Positions 1 through 7,109 of a stretch of DNA of 64,000 nucleotides are shown here, in pieces. The translations under genes and the position numbers were made by a program. Origin of the DNA: an uncultured Microscilla sp. (GTDB lineage Bacteria; Bacteroidota; Bacteroidia; Cytophagales; Microscillaceae); assembly GCF_947493425.1 (NCBI RefSeq), contig NZ_CANLRP010000004.1, positions 1-64,000 on the forward strand. The letters are read 5' to 3'. The notes beneath the pieces are model-generated. The model ran no database searches, was not told the DNA's origin, and saw only the letters and a program-made list of their open reading frames with translations. Numbering within the stretch: the first letter of the stretch is position 1; the number at the start of each line of letters is the position of its first letter.

Positions 1-66
1 GTGTAAAATAGCTATATTTACCTGTAGGTAGGGTTGTAAACCCTCCAAAAATGTTAGTTCTAACAT

Positions 67-121
67 AAGGGATTGTGCTTATTTTGTTTCTCCAAATTCA
101 AAATAACAATCCCTTTTTTTT
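67..121 (+). terminator. Rho-independent terminator of a gene upstream of the window
   Basis: A long hairpin joins AAGGGATTGT with ACAATCCCTT, extended by TTATTTTG/CAAAATAA, and is followed by a run of T on the plus strand. It points to a plus-strand gene that ends before the window. It could also stop minus-strand transcription from the LRR gene that ends at 140, but the T run fits the plus strand better. Confidence 0.7.
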
Positions 122-139
122 TACCAATAATTGTTGCCA

Positions 140-949
140 TTAATTATGGCGAACATGTTGAGGTAAAGAGGTTCTTAGAAATTCCTTTTGTTCATTAGAT
201 AGATTGGCTTTCTTTAAACTTAGGTACTTAAGTTGTTTAAGCAACCCAATGTTCATTGGAATGTTGGTGATAGGATTGTAGGCAAGGTTTAATTCTTTTA
301 GCTTGGTTAGATTAACGATAGATGATGGGATGGATGTTATGTTATTTCTGATTAATCCAAGCTTTTCTAAATTAGAAGTCTGAGTAATCTCAATAGAGAT
401 TTCATCAATATTAGTATGATTGAGTTGTAATATTTTTAGTTGTTTTAATTCAGTTATTTTTGGATGAGGATTCTTAATAGTGCTGTGGGTAAATACCAGC
501 TCTTCTAAACTTTTTAGCTTAACAATTACCTCAGGAAAATCACCGTCATAGACAATAGATAGAGTATGCAGTTTGTTTAGCTTTTGAAGTTCTTCGCTAA
601 TACTGTGTACCCTTCCATATATTACTAATGTGTTTAGGTTTATAAATTGACCTATTTCTGGTGGTATGTACCCTATTTCAGGCAAGTTAATTGCCATTTC
701 TTGAGTGTTTTTAATGGTGTCTTTCATGTCAACAAGGTCATATTGCCAACAATGTAATGGATACCGATAGGCTAGGAATTCTTTTAACTCATCAGGGGTC
801 CCATTTTTTTTCATGCCTTTAAATACCTTGTCAAAATCTTTCGTTATTTTTTTTATTTTCTTTTGGTCATACTCACGATGAATGTCTTCATGTTGTTTAA
901 TGGCTTCATGTATATACTCTACCCTGCTTTTTCTATTAAATAGTCTCAT
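140..949 (-). CDS. Leucine-rich repeat protein, copy 1
   Basis: A 269-residue protein of about seven leucine-rich repeats of the LxxLxxLxLxxNxIxxIP type (roughly residues 90-260), preceded by a charged helical region containing the family block KKNGTPDELKEFLAYRYP. LRRs form a curved solenoid for protein binding; no enzyme domain is visible. No clear signal peptide is seen, so a cytoplasmic location is likely. The start at 949 (MRLFNRKSRV) is chosen because this block is the shared N-terminus in all four paralogues; the upstream in-frame extension lies in a conserved non-coding spacer. It is one of four tandem paralogues (140-4899). The function is unknown; expansion and divergence suggest a variable binding role, which is inference. 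Confidence 0.85.
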   Translation of the reverse strand: MRLFNRKSRVEYIHEAIKQHEDIHREYDQKKIKKITKDFDKVFKGMKKNGTPDELKEFLAYRYPLHCWQYDLVDMKDTIKNTQEMAINLPEIGYIPPEIGQFINLNTLVIYGRVHSISEELQKLNKLHTLSIVYDGDFPEVIVKLKSLEELVFTHSTIKNPHPKITELKQLKILQLNHTNIDEISIEITQTSNLEKLGLIRNNITSIPSSIVNLTKLKELNLAYNPITNIPMNIGLLKQLKYLSLKKANLSNEQKEFLRTSLPQHVRHN

Positions 950-1026
950 GAGGTGTGTTTTTTTAAGGATAAGTGTAGGCAAAAAAAAGGGGAAATCAAA
1001 AAAATGCTACCCAGCTCACTCTCAGG

Positions 1027-1422
1027 ATGAAAAACACAGCAGGGCGCAGAACCATACAGTTCTTATATGGTGTAAGTGGAGTGCTGGCTACCTTACACTA
1101 TTCGGCTCGTTTCAAACCGGGTAAACCCTTACCTTGGTGGGCAAACTACCTTAAGGAAAAAACAGAGTGGTTGATTAGTAATTGGGATATAGGATTGTAC
1201 GAAGTTTTTAAAATCCTTGATATACAGGTATTTACATATAAATCAAGGTGTTAATTGTAGGGGCTACCCTTGTGGTCGCCCTAGCAAAGAGCAAAAATGA
1301 GCGTATAAAACACCTTTTAAAAGTGAAAACAACCTTGTTTTTGTTCGCTTTAACCTTGCCACTTATTATCAGATGATTACAAGACTTCGTACACTCCTAA
1401 TTGGGATATCCTGCCTTGGTGA
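1027..1422 (+). pseudogene. Small conserved ORF, copy 1, split by a MITE
   Basis: First copy of a small plus-strand coding unit located divergently upstream of each LRR gene. Its codons encode TIQFLYGVSGVLATLHYSAR and then a Trp-rich tail (WWANYLKEKTEWLISNW). The frame is interrupted after NWD by a 208-bp inverted-repeat element (1191-1398). After the element the duplicated AATTGGGATAT resumes and the remaining codons read ILPW and stop, exactly as the intact copies end (NWDLLPW, NWGILPW). The unit is therefore an inactivated paralogue of the ORFs at 2467-2685 and 3782-4000. The function is not recognised. Confidence 0.6.
1191..1398. mobile_element. MITE with 15-bp inverted ends and 11-bp target duplication
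   Basis: The left end AGGATTGTACGAAGT and the reverse complement of the right end, AGGAGTGTACGAAGT, match at 14 of 15 positions. The target sequence AATTGGGATAT is duplicated directly on both sides (1180-1190 and 1399-1409). The element is 208 bp with no coding capacity, so it needs a transposase in trans. The empty site is documented inside the window by the two intact paralogues of the interrupted ORF. Confidence 0.85.
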
Positions 1423-1589
1423 TACTCAAGGGTAATCATAGCATTGTATTTATGATTTTAATTTAGGGACGAGAAAGTGGTAGCTTTTTGATATTATTTT
1501 CATTTTAGGACAAGGTAGTTTTGATTGGTTAGCTATAGGTGTTATAGAGTTTTTATAATGGATTTAGTCTGTGATTACATGGAGTTTGA
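1410..1589. other. Intergenic region between LRR units 1 and 2
   Basis: After the MITE and the last codons of the split small ORF, about 165 bp of AT-rich sequence lead to the 3' end of LRR copy 2. I see no gene, strong hairpin terminator or promoter here. Confidence 0.5.
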
Positions 1590-2402
1590 TTAAATTATGA
1601 TTTCTGTGTTGGGTAGCCACTCTGAAAGCTGTGCTTTAAGAGTCTCTGGTAAATTAGTACCTCGTAAATATAATGATTTTAGGTTTTCTAACTGATTTAT
1701 TTTGGGAGATATGCTTTGTATGGGATTTCCTGTTAGATTAAGTTTCGTTAATGCTTTTAAGTTGCTTATTGAGGGGGGGACTGTTTGTATTCCATTTCTC
1801 ATAAGCCCTAATTCAGAGAGCTGAGGTAGTTGACAGACTTCCAAAGGAAAGGTGCCATAATGTAGATCGTTTAGTTCTAACTTTTTTAACTTTTTTAGTT
1901 TATCGATGTACTTTGGTATTTTGTCAATATTGCTTTGGGTAAGTATTAATTCTTGTAGGTTTGTCAAGCGAGAAATTACTTCTGGAAATTCGTTGTCAAC
2001 AACAACACTTAAGGTTTTTAAGCTTTTAAGGTTTTCAAATTCTGGAGGAATTGTTTGTAACCTTCCTTGAATAAGATAGAAAACTTCTAAATTTTGACAT
2101 TGGCCTATTTGTGTTGGAATAGAATGATTTTTGGGTGATTCTACGCTCATTTCTTTTGTGTTCAAAATGGTTTTCTCCATATCTTCCAACCCATACTCCC
2201 AACAGTGAAAAGGATACCTATGTGCTAGGAATTCTTTTAACTCATCGGGGGTCCCGTTTTTTTTCAGACCCTTAAATACCTTGTCCAAATCCTTTTGCCA
2301 TTTCTTATTGGTTTTTTCTTCATAGTCATCGTATATGCTCGAATCTCGGTCAAGTACCAGGCTTATTTTTTCTACCCTGCTTTTTCTATTAAATAGTCTC
2401 AT
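1590..2402 (-). CDS. Leucine-rich repeat protein, copy 2
   Basis: A 270-residue LRR protein, paralogue of the genes at 140-949, 2899-3717 and 4081-4899. The N-terminal 75 residues (MRLFNRKSRVEK, then KKNGTPDELKEFLAHRYPFH) are almost identical among copies, while the repeat region (about residues 95-265) diverges strongly, including the concave-face positions. The start at 2402 is set by homology; an open frame continues upstream to 2537, but that stretch is the conserved spacer opposite the small plus-strand ORF and would add an odd, Cys/Phe-rich leader. No membrane segment is seen. The function is unknown. Confidence 0.85.
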   Translation of the reverse strand: MRLFNRKSRVEKISLVLDRDSSIYDDYEEKTNKKWQKDLDKVFKGLKKNGTPDELKEFLAHRYPFHCWEYGLEDMEKTILNTKEMSVESPKNHSIPTQIGQCQNLEVFYLIQGRLQTIPPEFENLKSLKTLSVVVDNEFPEVISRLTNLQELILTQSNIDKIPKYIDKLKKLKKLELNDLHYGTFPLEVCQLPQLSELGLMRNGIQTVPPSISNLKALTKLNLTGNPIQSISPKINQLENLKSLYLRGTNLPETLKAQLSEWLPNTEIII

Positions 2403-2466
2403 GAGGTGTGTTTTTTTAAGGATAAGTGTAGGCAAAAAAAAGGGGAAATCAAAAAAAAGGCTGCCT

Positions 2467-2685
2467 ATGCATGAAGTATCTTGGTGGAACACCCAGCTCA
2501 CCCTCAGGATAAAAAACATGGTAGGGCATAGCACCATACAGTTCTTATATGGTGCAAGTGGAGTATTGGCTACTTTACACTATTCGGCTCGTTTCAAACC
2601 AGGTAAACCTTTGCCTTGGTGGGCAAACTACCTTAAGGAAAAAACAGAGTGGTTGATTAGTAATTGGGATTTGTTGCCTTGGTAA
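2467..2685 (+). CDS. Small conserved protein of unknown function, copy 2
   Basis: A 72-codon ORF divergent from LRR copy 2. It reads MHEVSWWNTQLTLRIKN, then MVGHSTIQFLYGASGVLATL and a Trp-rich, basic tail ending NWDLLPW. Compared with the copy at 3782-4000, most differences in the core fall at third codon positions and are silent (GTA/GTG, TTG/CTG, ACT/ACC, CCA/CCG, CCT/CCC, TTG/TTA), the pattern of selected protein sequence. The start is uncertain: ATG 2467 keeps the conserved TQLTLR stretch, ATG 2518 would give 55 residues. It could be an independent small protein or the preserved C-terminal piece of a larger gene carried along in the duplications. Confidence 0.5.
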   Translation: MHEVSWWNTQLTLRIKNMVGHSTIQFLYGASGVLATLHYSARFKPGKPLPWWANYLKEKTEWLISNWDLLPW

Positions 2686-2898
2686 CATTTGATTGTATTT
2701 TTTACAATATTTTGCTTATTAGGGAGCGTTCATTGGGCTGTGCTTTTTGAAAAAAACAATGCTGATAATCAATTAGTTAAAAGTTATAAACATGATTTTG
2801 TGAAGGCTCCCACTTATTATTTCAATCTGAGACTCTTGTATAAAAGAATGATATGTTTAAATTATTCAATTGAAAGGCTTATGTTTATTTTTTTGGTA

Positions 2899-3717
2899 TC
2901 AAAAGGTTATTATTGTATTGGGCAATAGTTTTTTAATATCACTTTTTGTTGTGTCGGATATTTTAGTGTCTTGCATAGAAAGCTTATTCAGTAATTTAAG
3001 GTTCGCTATTTCCACTGGAATTTTCTCAATGGGATTTCCAACTAGACTAAGTTTGACTAAATTAGTTAGTTTTTTAATTGTAGGAGGAATTTCTGTAATT
3101 TTATTCCCCATCAGGTTTAATTCTCGTAAGCCTACTAAGTTTATAACAGCATTCGGAAATGATTCGTATCTAACGTTGATTAAGTGTAGTGTTTTTAGGT
3201 TTTTGAGGTTTTTAATAGTTTCTGGTATCTCTTCCAAATGAAACCCTCCCATTAGCAACTTTTCTAGATTAGTTAACTTTGTAATACTGTCTGGGAAGTA
3301 ATTAATAGGATTTCCCCCTAGAATTAGTGTTTTTAAGTTTTGTAGTTTACTTATTTCTTCTGGGACTGTATCAATGGATCTATATGCTAAATCTAATGCC
3401 TCTAAATTGATTAATTCACCTATTCTGGTGGGAATCTGACCACTTTTTGGTAAATATGGACTTATTCTTATCGTATTCTGAACAGTCTCCTCCATGTCTT
3501 CCAATCCATACTCCCAACAGTGAAAAGGATACCTATGTGCTAGGAATTCTTTTAACTCATCAGGGGTCCCATTTTTTTTCATGCCTTTAAATACCTTATC
3601 TAAATCCTTTTGCCATTTCTTATTGCTCTTTTCTTCATAGTCATTATATATGCTCGAATCTCGGTCAAGCACCAGGCTTATTTTTTCTATCCTGCTTTTT
3701 CTATTAAATAGTCCCAT
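2899..3717 (-). CDS. Leucine-rich repeat protein, copy 3
   Basis: A 272-residue LRR protein with the family N-terminus (MGLFNRKSRIEK; KKNGTPDELKEFLAHRYPFH). The repeats run from about residue 90 to the end, with the pattern LxxLxLxGNPIxxIP. It is closest to copy 4: the two share long stretches such as NLEALDLAYRSIDTVPEEIS and differ mainly in the last third. This suggests a recent duplication or gene conversion with a diverging C-terminal region. No signal peptide, membrane segment or enzyme motif is visible. The start is set by homology, as for the other copies. Confidence 0.85.
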   Translation of the reverse strand: MGLFNRKSRIEKISLVLDRDSSIYNDYEEKSNKKWQKDLDKVFKGMKKNGTPDELKEFLAHRYPFHCWEYGLEDMEETVQNTIRISPYLPKSGQIPTRIGELINLEALDLAYRSIDTVPEEISKLQNLKTLILGGNPINYFPDSITKLTNLEKLLMGGFHLEEIPETIKNLKNLKTLHLINVRYESFPNAVINLVGLRELNLMGNKITEIPPTIKKLTNLVKLSLVGNPIEKIPVEIANLKLLNKLSMQDTKISDTTKSDIKKLLPNTIITF

Positions 3718-3781
3718 AATGTTTGACTTTTTAAAGGTAAGTGTAGGCAAAAAAAAGGGGAAATCAAAAAAAAGGCTGCCT

Positions 3782-4000
3782 ATGCATGAAGTATCTTGGT
3801 GGAACACCCAGCTCACCCTCAAGATAAAAAACATGGTAGGGCATAGTACCATACGGTTCTTATATGGTGCAAGTGGAGTGCTGGCTACCTTACACTATTC
3901 GGCTCGTTTCAAACCGGGTAAACCCTTACCTTGGTGGGCAAACTACCTTAAGGAAAAAACAGAGTGGTTGATTAGTAATTGGGGTATATTGCCTTGGTGA
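3782..4000 (+). CDS. Small conserved protein of unknown function, copy 3
   Basis: Third copy of the small ORF that lies divergently upstream of the LRR genes; 72 codons, ending NWGILPW and TGA. Against copy 2 it has about seven silent changes and only four changed residues (R/K, Q/R, D/G, L/I), with no frameshift or stop. The product is short, basic and Trp-rich near the C-terminus, without a clear signal peptide. The family is not recognised; expression is not shown. Confidence 0.5.
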   Translation: MHEVSWWNTQLTLKIKNMVGHSTIRFLYGASGVLATLHYSARFKPGKPLPWWANYLKEKTEWLISNWGILPW

Positions 4001-4080
4001 TGTTCGAAAGTGTTTGTGGTATGGTACAGTACATATCAAACCCCTTAATTTTTTTTGTTTTATGGCTTGTACCTCTAGTC

Positions 4081-4899
4081 TTAAAAGGTGGTGATTGCGT
4101 TGGGTAATAATTTTTTGATGTGACTTTTTACTGTGTCAGATAGATTAGTACCTTTCAAGTAAAGATGGTTTAATTCTTTAAGATGCTTTATTTCTGTTGG
4201 AACTCTTTTAATAGGGTTTCTAATTAAACTAAGTTCCCTTAATTTAATTAGTTTTTCAATTGTAGAAGGAATTTCTGTAATTTTATTTCCCATGAGGTCT
4301 AGTTCTCGTAAGTTTTCTAAACAGGTGATCGCATTTGGAAATGATTCATATCCAACATTAATTAAATGTAATGTTTTTAGGTTTTTGAGGTTTTTAATAG
4401 TTTCTGGTACCTCTTCCAAATGAAACCCTCCCATTAGCAACTCTTCTAGATTAGTTAACTTTGTAATACTGTCTGGGAAGTAATTAATAGGATTTCCCCC
4501 TAGAATTAATGTTTTTAAGTTTTGTAGTTTGCTTATTTCTTCTGGGACTGTATCAATGGATCGATATGCTAAATCTAATGCCTCTAAATTGATTAATTCA
4601 CCTATTCTGGTGGGAATATGACCACTTTTCGTTAAGTATGGGGTTATCTCTTTTACATTCCAAATAATCTCCTTCATGTCTTCCAACCCATACTCCCAAC
4701 AGTGAAAAGGATACCTATAGGCTAGGAATTCTTTTAACTCATCGGGGGTCCCGTTTTTTTTCATGCCTTTAAATACCTTGTCCAAATCCTTTTGCCATTT
4801 CTTATTGGTTTTTTCTTCATAGTCATCGTATATGCTCGAATCTCGGTCAAGTACCAGGCTTATTTTTTCTACCCTGCTTTTTCTATTAAATAGTCTCAT
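4081..4899 (-). CDS. Leucine-rich repeat protein, copy 4
   Basis: A 272-residue LRR protein, the most upstream intact copy on this strand. The N-terminal block and the first four repeats are nearly identical to copy 3, while the C-terminal repeats differ (for example NLRELDLMGNKITEIPSTIE). Unlike copies 1-3, the region upstream of its start lacks the small plus-strand ORF; the homology breaks off about 40 bp upstream of the start codon and is replaced by a decayed LRR fragment. The start at 4899 follows the shared MRLFNRKSRV block. The function is unknown. Confidence 0.85.
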   Translation of the reverse strand: MRLFNRKSRVEKISLVLDRDSSIYDDYEEKTNKKWQKDLDKVFKGMKKNGTPDELKEFLAYRYPFHCWEYGLEDMKEIIWNVKEITPYLTKSGHIPTRIGELINLEALDLAYRSIDTVPEEISKLQNLKTLILGGNPINYFPDSITKLTNLEELLMGGFHLEEVPETIKNLKNLKTLHLINVGYESFPNAITCLENLRELDLMGNKITEIPSTIEKLIKLRELSLIRNPIKRVPTEIKHLKELNHLYLKGTNLSDTVKSHIKKLLPNAITTF

Positions 4900-4974
4900 G
4901 AGGTGTGTTTTTTTAAGGATAAGTGTAGGCAAAAAAAGGGAAACTAAAAAAATGCTTGCTAAAAAATGCGTGAG

Positions 4975-5075
4975 ATAACACCCCGTCTGGGAAATAATTA
5001 ATATGATCTGGCTCTTGTCAGAAGGTAATGTTTTTAGACTCTTTAGTTGAGCATTTTAGTATCTACATTTATATC
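4975..5075 (-). pseudogene. Fragment of a fifth LRR gene
   Basis: On the minus strand this stretch resembles the middle of the LRR genes: LKTL codons and INYFPD codons can be matched to the LKTLILGGNPINYFPDS part of copies 3 and 4, but in different frames and with a stop between them. It is a short relic, which indicates the cluster was once longer or was rearranged next to the CRISPR island. Confidence 0.5.
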
Positions 5076-5132
5076 TGTTATTAAAAAGTATCCCTACGTC
5101 CAAGCCTATGTTTTGCTATGTACCAAGTTAGC

Positions 5133-5498
5133 CTAGCTTTGTGTCCAAAAGATATGACAAAACAAGAGAAGATGTATGCGATTGTATCTGGTTATGATGA
5201 GCATACGATGGATCATAAAACTTATAGTGTTGAACAGGGTATTACTTTGAACATGTTTTGCTACTGGCGTGGTAAATGGTTGAAGGAGCAACCGAATATT
5301 CTCTACTGTTTTTCGGCGAACACCATAAGCCTCCGAAATCTGTTGATCTTTCCAGACCTTGCTCCCTTGGCGATCGGCTGCTAAAAGAATATAGGCGCGT
5401 TTTACTAGGCTGCTTGTACTCTTTCGGTTTTGAATTAAACGTGTCAGTATAGAGCGTTCTTCCGAGGTTAAATCTACGTGATATTTCTTTTGTGACAT
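5133..5498 (-). pseudogene. IS630-family transposase N-terminal remnant
   Basis: From MSQKKYHVDLTSEERSILTR the first ~70 residues match the N-terminal helix-turn-helix part of IS630-type transposases (the pattern L T.EER..L..L, then R A.ILL.AD, then D..I..A..V..+TVE.I). After VENI the similarity stops and the rest of the frame is not transposase. IS630 transposases are usually about 340 residues with a DDE domain, which is absent here. No inverted ends could be assigned. It is a dead relic at the boundary between the LRR cluster and the CRISPR island. Confidence 0.6.
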
Positions 5499-5703
5499 AT
5501 CCTTTTGGATGCTAATATAAAAACTATACCCTAATAACCAAAGTTGAAGTAACACTAGGATTAAAGTGATTACCTGCGGTGAACTCGTCACAACAAGCTG
5601 TAGACTCGGTTTTAGGATTTACAGGATTAGCTTCGGTTGATTAATGTTGATATTCAGACAATTAGTCAAAATCCATCCTCAAAACCATTTTTGTTTAAGT
5701 ATA

Positions 5704-5834
5704 AAAACCTGAAATAACACCATAGAAACTCTTCCCTGACCTCTACAATATTTGGTTTTACAAAGTAGTGTATATTAAATCCTTCTGATATGCCAATGTA
5801 CACCGAATATTGTACACAGGCAATGATATTGAAC
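5704..5834. repeat. 131-bp direct repeat, left copy flanking the CRISPR island
   Basis: This stretch, from AAAACCTGAAATAACACC to ATATTGAAC, recurs in the same orientation and with the same length at 19880-20010 with few differences. The pair encloses both CRISPR arrays and the cas operon (about 14.2 kb between corresponding points). On the minus strand both copies keep an open frame containing HYFVKPNIVEVREEFLWCYF, with several differences silent, so the repeat may be a gene-end remnant. Confidence 0.75.
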
Positions 5835-5837
5835 TAC

Positions 5838-5970
5838 CCCACCCAGCTTTTTTTCAAAAGTACCATCATCGCCTCAGCTCGTGTCTTCACGAGCTGATTG
5901 AAACCTTGAAAAACACTGTTCCCAAACGCTATGATGAGGCGATTTGTGAAGACACAAACCGAGGCGAAGA
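5838..5970. repeat. Palindromic repeat related to the MITE at 40000
   Basis: This element contains long complementary arms: CGCCTCAGCTCGTGTCTTCA near its left side and TGAAGACACAAACCGAGGCG near its right side. It is about 90% identical to the interior of the 155-bp MITE at 40000-40154 but lacks that element's terminal GTACTCTACCC sequences and clean target duplication, so it is an older, end-decayed copy. A short open frame across it is not considered real. Confidence 0.65.
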
Positions 5971-6168
5971 TTATTTAGAAAACCCAATACCATAGAAGTC
6001 ATGAGACACCTTTTATAGTATTATATCTTGTTTTAATATTAAAATGACGTAAAAATATTGAGCAATTTTGTGAAAAACGAGAGTAAATTAACATATTACA
6101 GCAAAACATTTGTTTTGTACAATAAATAAACGTTTTTGATGCCAAATTTTAAAAAAAACGTATGGGTG

Positions 6169-6265
6169 GTTTTTACGAAATTTTACCCAAAATGTACTGT
6201 TTTTACCTACTTCTTGGAAAAGTACAATAAAGAAGAGTTGATTATCAGCAAGTTACAAGACAAGG
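6169..6265 (+). promoter_or_regulatory. Leader of CRISPR array 1
   Basis: An AT-rich sequence directly before the first repeat. Its core (TTTTACGAAATTTTACCCAA, then AATGTACTGTTTTTACC and TTCTTGGAAAAGTACAAT) and its repeat-proximal end (TTATCAGCAAGTTACAA) match the reverse complement of the sequence directly outside array 2. Conservation next to the first repeat of both arrays marks these as leaders, that is, the promoter and spacer-integration side. Confidence 0.8.
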
Positions 6266-6944
6266 GTAGGAGTCTTATGCATTTATAGTAAGCATTGCGA
6301 CTCATCAAAGAAATTCAGATTATTAAAGCCAGTCACTGTAGGAGTCTTATGCATTTATAGTAAGCATTGCGACTGTTCATAGTGTACGAGTTTTAAGTTT
6401 TTGTTTAACGTAGGAGTCTTATGCATTTATAGTAAGCATTGCGACTTTCAGATGATCTTCTTGACCAAATCTGCTGAATGTAGGAGTCTTATGCATTTAT
6501 AGTAAGCATTGCGACAAGACAAGGAAAATTGAAGAAGAAGTAGCGTCAGTAGTAGGAGTCTTATGCATTTATAGTAAGCATTGCGACCTTTCTGTAAATT
6601 CTTAGACCAATACTCTTTATATGTAGGAGTCTTATGCATTTATAGTAAGCATTGCGACAATTCAGTTATGCTTTATAATGGCTTATGTATAAGGAGTAGG
6701 AGTCTTATGCATTTATAGTAAGCATTGCGACAGATCCTCACTCTCTATGTAGTCTGGGAGTGTAACCAGTAGAAGCCTTATGCATTTATAGTAAGCATTG
6801 CGACTAGAAGTTCCATCAGATGAATTCAATGTAATTGAAGTAGGAGTCTTATGCAGTTGTAGTAAGCATTGCGACAGTACTTGCTGACTAGAATTCCAAT
6901 TTATTTGTACATGTAGGAGTCTTATGCAGTTGTAGTAAGCATTG

Positions 6945-7004
6945 TTGAGGGCTTGTCCCGAAATCCCGGTTTTTTACACCAGGGCGACTAAAACTTCCAG
7001 AACA
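6945..7004 (+). repeat. Insert element in a CRISPR repeat (array 1, copy 1)
   Basis: The repeat starting at 6913 ends after GCATTG instead of GCATTGCGAC and is followed by TTGAGGGCTTGTCCCGAAAT, a CCCGG/CCAGG stem around TTTTTTACA, then CGAC and TTCCAGAACA before the next repeat. The same element occurs five times in the two arrays, always after the same base of the repeat. Confidence 0.7.
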
Positions 7005-7109
7005 ATAGAAGCCTGATGCATTTATAGCGTGCATTACGACGGACGATTGCTTTTCCAATAATCTTCCCATTGATTAGCCAGTAGAAGTCTGATGCATTTA
7101 TAGTAAGCA

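Noticed and set aside
2403-2537. N-terminal extensions of LRR copies 2 and 3 up to 2537 and 3852
   Set aside because: Copies 1 and 4 lack them; the region is spacer antisense to the small plus-strand ORF, and the shared N-terminus begins at M-(R/G)-LFNRKSR.
5118-5384. 88-codon plus-strand frame
   Set aside because: It is antisense to the IS630 transposase remnant and shows no family features.
5810-5995. 61-codon frame in the 5838-5970 repeat
   Set aside because: It translates a palindromic non-coding element; the related MITE at 40000 does not keep the frame.
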